Both the position numbers and the translations under genes were made by a program. Below, one piece after another: positions 6,260-7,215 of a stretch of DNA of 7,215 bases. Under the pieces are notes generated by a model, which searched no databases, had not been told where the DNA came from, and was given only the letters and a program-made list of their open reading frames with translations. The stretch is from Bacteroidota bacterium. GTDB taxonomy: Bacteria; Bacteroidota; Bacteroidia; Bacteroidales; Prolixibacteraceae. Numbering within the stretch: the stretch's first letter is position 1; each line of letters begins with the position of its first letter. The DNA lies in NCBI GenBank assembly GCA_030691295.1, contig JAUYEQ010000539.1, forward strand, positions 1-7,215, in the 5' to 3' direction.

Positions 6260-6910
6260 TTAAATATTCTGCTCACAAGCAGCCTTTAATTGTTTGCCTG
6301 TTGCATTTTCAGGATCAATAGCCAGTGCCTTTTCCACCAACGGAAGCGCCTTCTTAAACTCATCCTTTGCTTTTTCAGTAGCTTCTTTATACTGAGGATC
6401 AGTAGTCTTGTATTTTGCAGCAGCAACATCAGCCGCAGCATTTTTAAGAATAGTAGCACCGGCAGTATAAAATACATTGGCTTCTTTCAGATAAACATTG
6501 GCCAACAACCCTTTTAATTTACCATCGTCGGGGGAATTAGCCAAAGCAGCCTCGAGTGCTTTTTCATATTCAACATCATTTTTCATTGCTTTGTAAGTAT
6601 TTATCTTATAAAGCAATGCGGTTTCTTTCTTATAATCCATTGCAATCGTCTCATCTAACAGTTTGATTGCTTTGGCAAAGTCTTTCGACTGATAGGCGCA
6701 TACTGCCATATTATATACCATAGCAGTATCTTTTGGTTCATCTCCCCATTTGCTCAATGCAGTTTCATATAACTTCAGAGCTCCGGCGTAATCTTTAGAT
6801 CGTAGAGCTTCATTGCCTTCATTTTTAAAATCGATTGCACCTTTTTCTTCCTGTGCAAATCCTACCACAATTCCAAAACAAAACACAATAGCTAAAAAAA
6901 ATCGTTTCAT
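6260..6910 (-). CDS. Exported tetratricopeptide-repeat protein
   Basis: The 216-residue product starts with a signal peptide (MKRFFLAIVF, hydrophobic to residue 18, cleavage after GFAQ at 20), so it should be periplasmic. The mature part is made of TPR helices: about 27-57 (NEGNEALRSKDYAGALKLYE), 62-92 (VYNMAVCAYQSKDFAKAIKL), a less regular pair at about 97-125, and a final one at about 176-202, where EKALAIDPENATG is a typical TPR end. Between them, about 140-175, lies an Ala/Lys-rich helical stretch that looks like an expanded TPR. Such proteins serve as protein-protein adaptors; the partner here is unknown. A start 186 bp after the preceding gene and a strong terminator after the stop suggest a unit that can be expressed on its own. 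Length and start are well supported by the signal peptide. Confidence 0.85.
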   Translation of the reverse strand: MKRFFLAIVFCFGIVVGFAQEEKGAIDFKNEGNEALRSKDYAGALKLYETALSKWGDEPKDTAMVYNMAVCAYQSKDFAKAIKLLDETIAMDYKKETALLYKINTYKAMKNDVEYEKALEAALANSPDDGKLKGLLANVYLKEANVFYTAGATILKNAAADVAAAKYKTTDPQYKEATEKAKDEFKKALPLVEKALAIDPENATGKQLKAACEQNI

Positions 6911-6980
6911 ACTGTTATAATTTTAAAGGTTTATAATTCATTTTATTAAATTTCTTCTCTGATATTAACTAAGTTCATGC

Positions 6981-6988
6981 CAAAAATA
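6981..6988 (-). promoter_or_regulatory. -7 promoter box for the 216-residue TPR gene
   Basis: The minus strand reads TATTTTTG, matching TAnnTTTG exactly, and ends 70 bp before the ATG. That implies an A/T-rich leader of about 60 nt. No -33 TTTG lies at the usual spacing, so support is the -7 box and its position in the gap only. Confidence 0.4.
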
Positions 6989-7096
6989 GCAATTACAAAT
7001 AAAAAACCTAAGAATTAATTAACACAGGAAATTAAAAACCCATCTTTTTTTGGTTGAATGGCAATCAGAATAGCTAAAACGAATCGCTATAAACCT

Positions 7097-7215
7097 CTAT
7101 GGATTAAACATATCAGGTGTAAAATACCCTAAAATATTTTCGGCCATTTCAATTCCTGATTTTGCTTCCTGATTTTCGGGCTCGATTTCCAAAACCGAAC
7201 AATAATCATTTATCG
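7097..7215 (-). CDS. C-terminal end of a probable TPR protein, cut by the window edge
   Basis: Thirty-eight complete codons and a TAG stop are present; the gene begins beyond the right edge. The peptide includes YCSVLEIEPENQEAKSGIEM, a typical last TPR repeat (acidic-Pro-x-Asn turn, then Ala-Lys), followed by ENILGYFTPDMFNP. Tails of the form NILG-x-x-x-PD-x-x-NP are familiar to me from Bacteroidota TPR proteins. It lies 186 bp upstream of another TPR gene on the same strand, so the two may be functionally linked or relics of duplication. No strong terminator follows it. The function is unknown, and whether the protein is exported cannot be seen. Confidence 0.65.
   Translation of the reverse strand, partial: INDYCSVLEIEPENQEAKSGIEMAENILGYFTPDMFNP

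Noticed and set aside
7035..7096. Possible hairpins after the right-hand TPR gene (AACC/GGTT with T-run; ATAGC/GCTAT).
   Set aside because: Stems of only 4-5 bp, A/T-rich or lacking a following U run; too weak to call a terminator.

Overview
The window looks like chromosomal DNA from a member of the Bacteroidota, probably a free-living or environmental Bacteroidales/Marinilabiliales relative. The grounds are: moderate-to-low GC with A/T-rich gaps, almost no Shine-Dalgarno sequences, -7 boxes of the Bacteroidota form TAnnTTTG ahead of several genes, signal peptides ending in FAQ or a short lipobox, and gene families (rus-type ribose genes, GRP sugar transporter, small exported TPR proteins) typical of the phylum. 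The species cannot be fixed from this sequence.

Region 1 (1-3647, minus strand) is a tightly packed ribose/nucleoside-scavenging operon, transcribed right to left: ribokinase (2707-3615), an ADP-ribosylglycohydrolase-family lipoprotein (1128-2690), an exported nucleoside hydrolase (129-1109), and the first 25 codons of a GRP-type sugar transporter (1-77) cut by the window edge. The first three genes are 16 and 18 bp apart and the transporter follows after 51 bp. Both hydrolases carry export signals while the kinase does not. This suggests a division of labour: ribose is released from nucleosides and ADP-ribose-like compounds outside the cytoplasm, imported by the transporter, then phosphorylated. 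The gene content matches part of the rus ribose-utilisation locus of Bacteroides thetaiotaomicron; no SusC/SusD pair or regulator gene lies in the window. A -7 box and a 16-bp inverted repeat lie upstream of the ribokinase.

Region 2 (3793-5292, plus strand) is a single divergent gene for a 499-residue, helix-rich, cytoplasmic protein that I do not recognise functionally. Its stop codon overlaps that of the convergent gene by 4 bp.

Region 3 (5289-6036, minus strand) holds an isoprenylcysteine/phospholipid-methyltransferase-like membrane protein. Just upstream, overlapping it by 14 bp, is a 58-codon ORF that resembles only the N-terminus of an SO_0444/UPF0718-type metal-efflux permease, so it is probably a remnant. 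A -7 box sits ahead of the remnant.

Region 4 (6197-7215, minus strand) holds a strong hairpin terminator, a 216-residue exported TPR protein with its own -7 box, and the last 38 codons of another probable TPR protein that enters from the right edge.

Nothing here is a mobile element, CRISPR array, tRNA or rRNA. The most rewarding points are the compartment logic of the ribose operon, the unexplained C-terminal domain of the ADP-ribosylglycohydrolase lipoprotein, the palindrome upstream of the operon, and the decayed permease.
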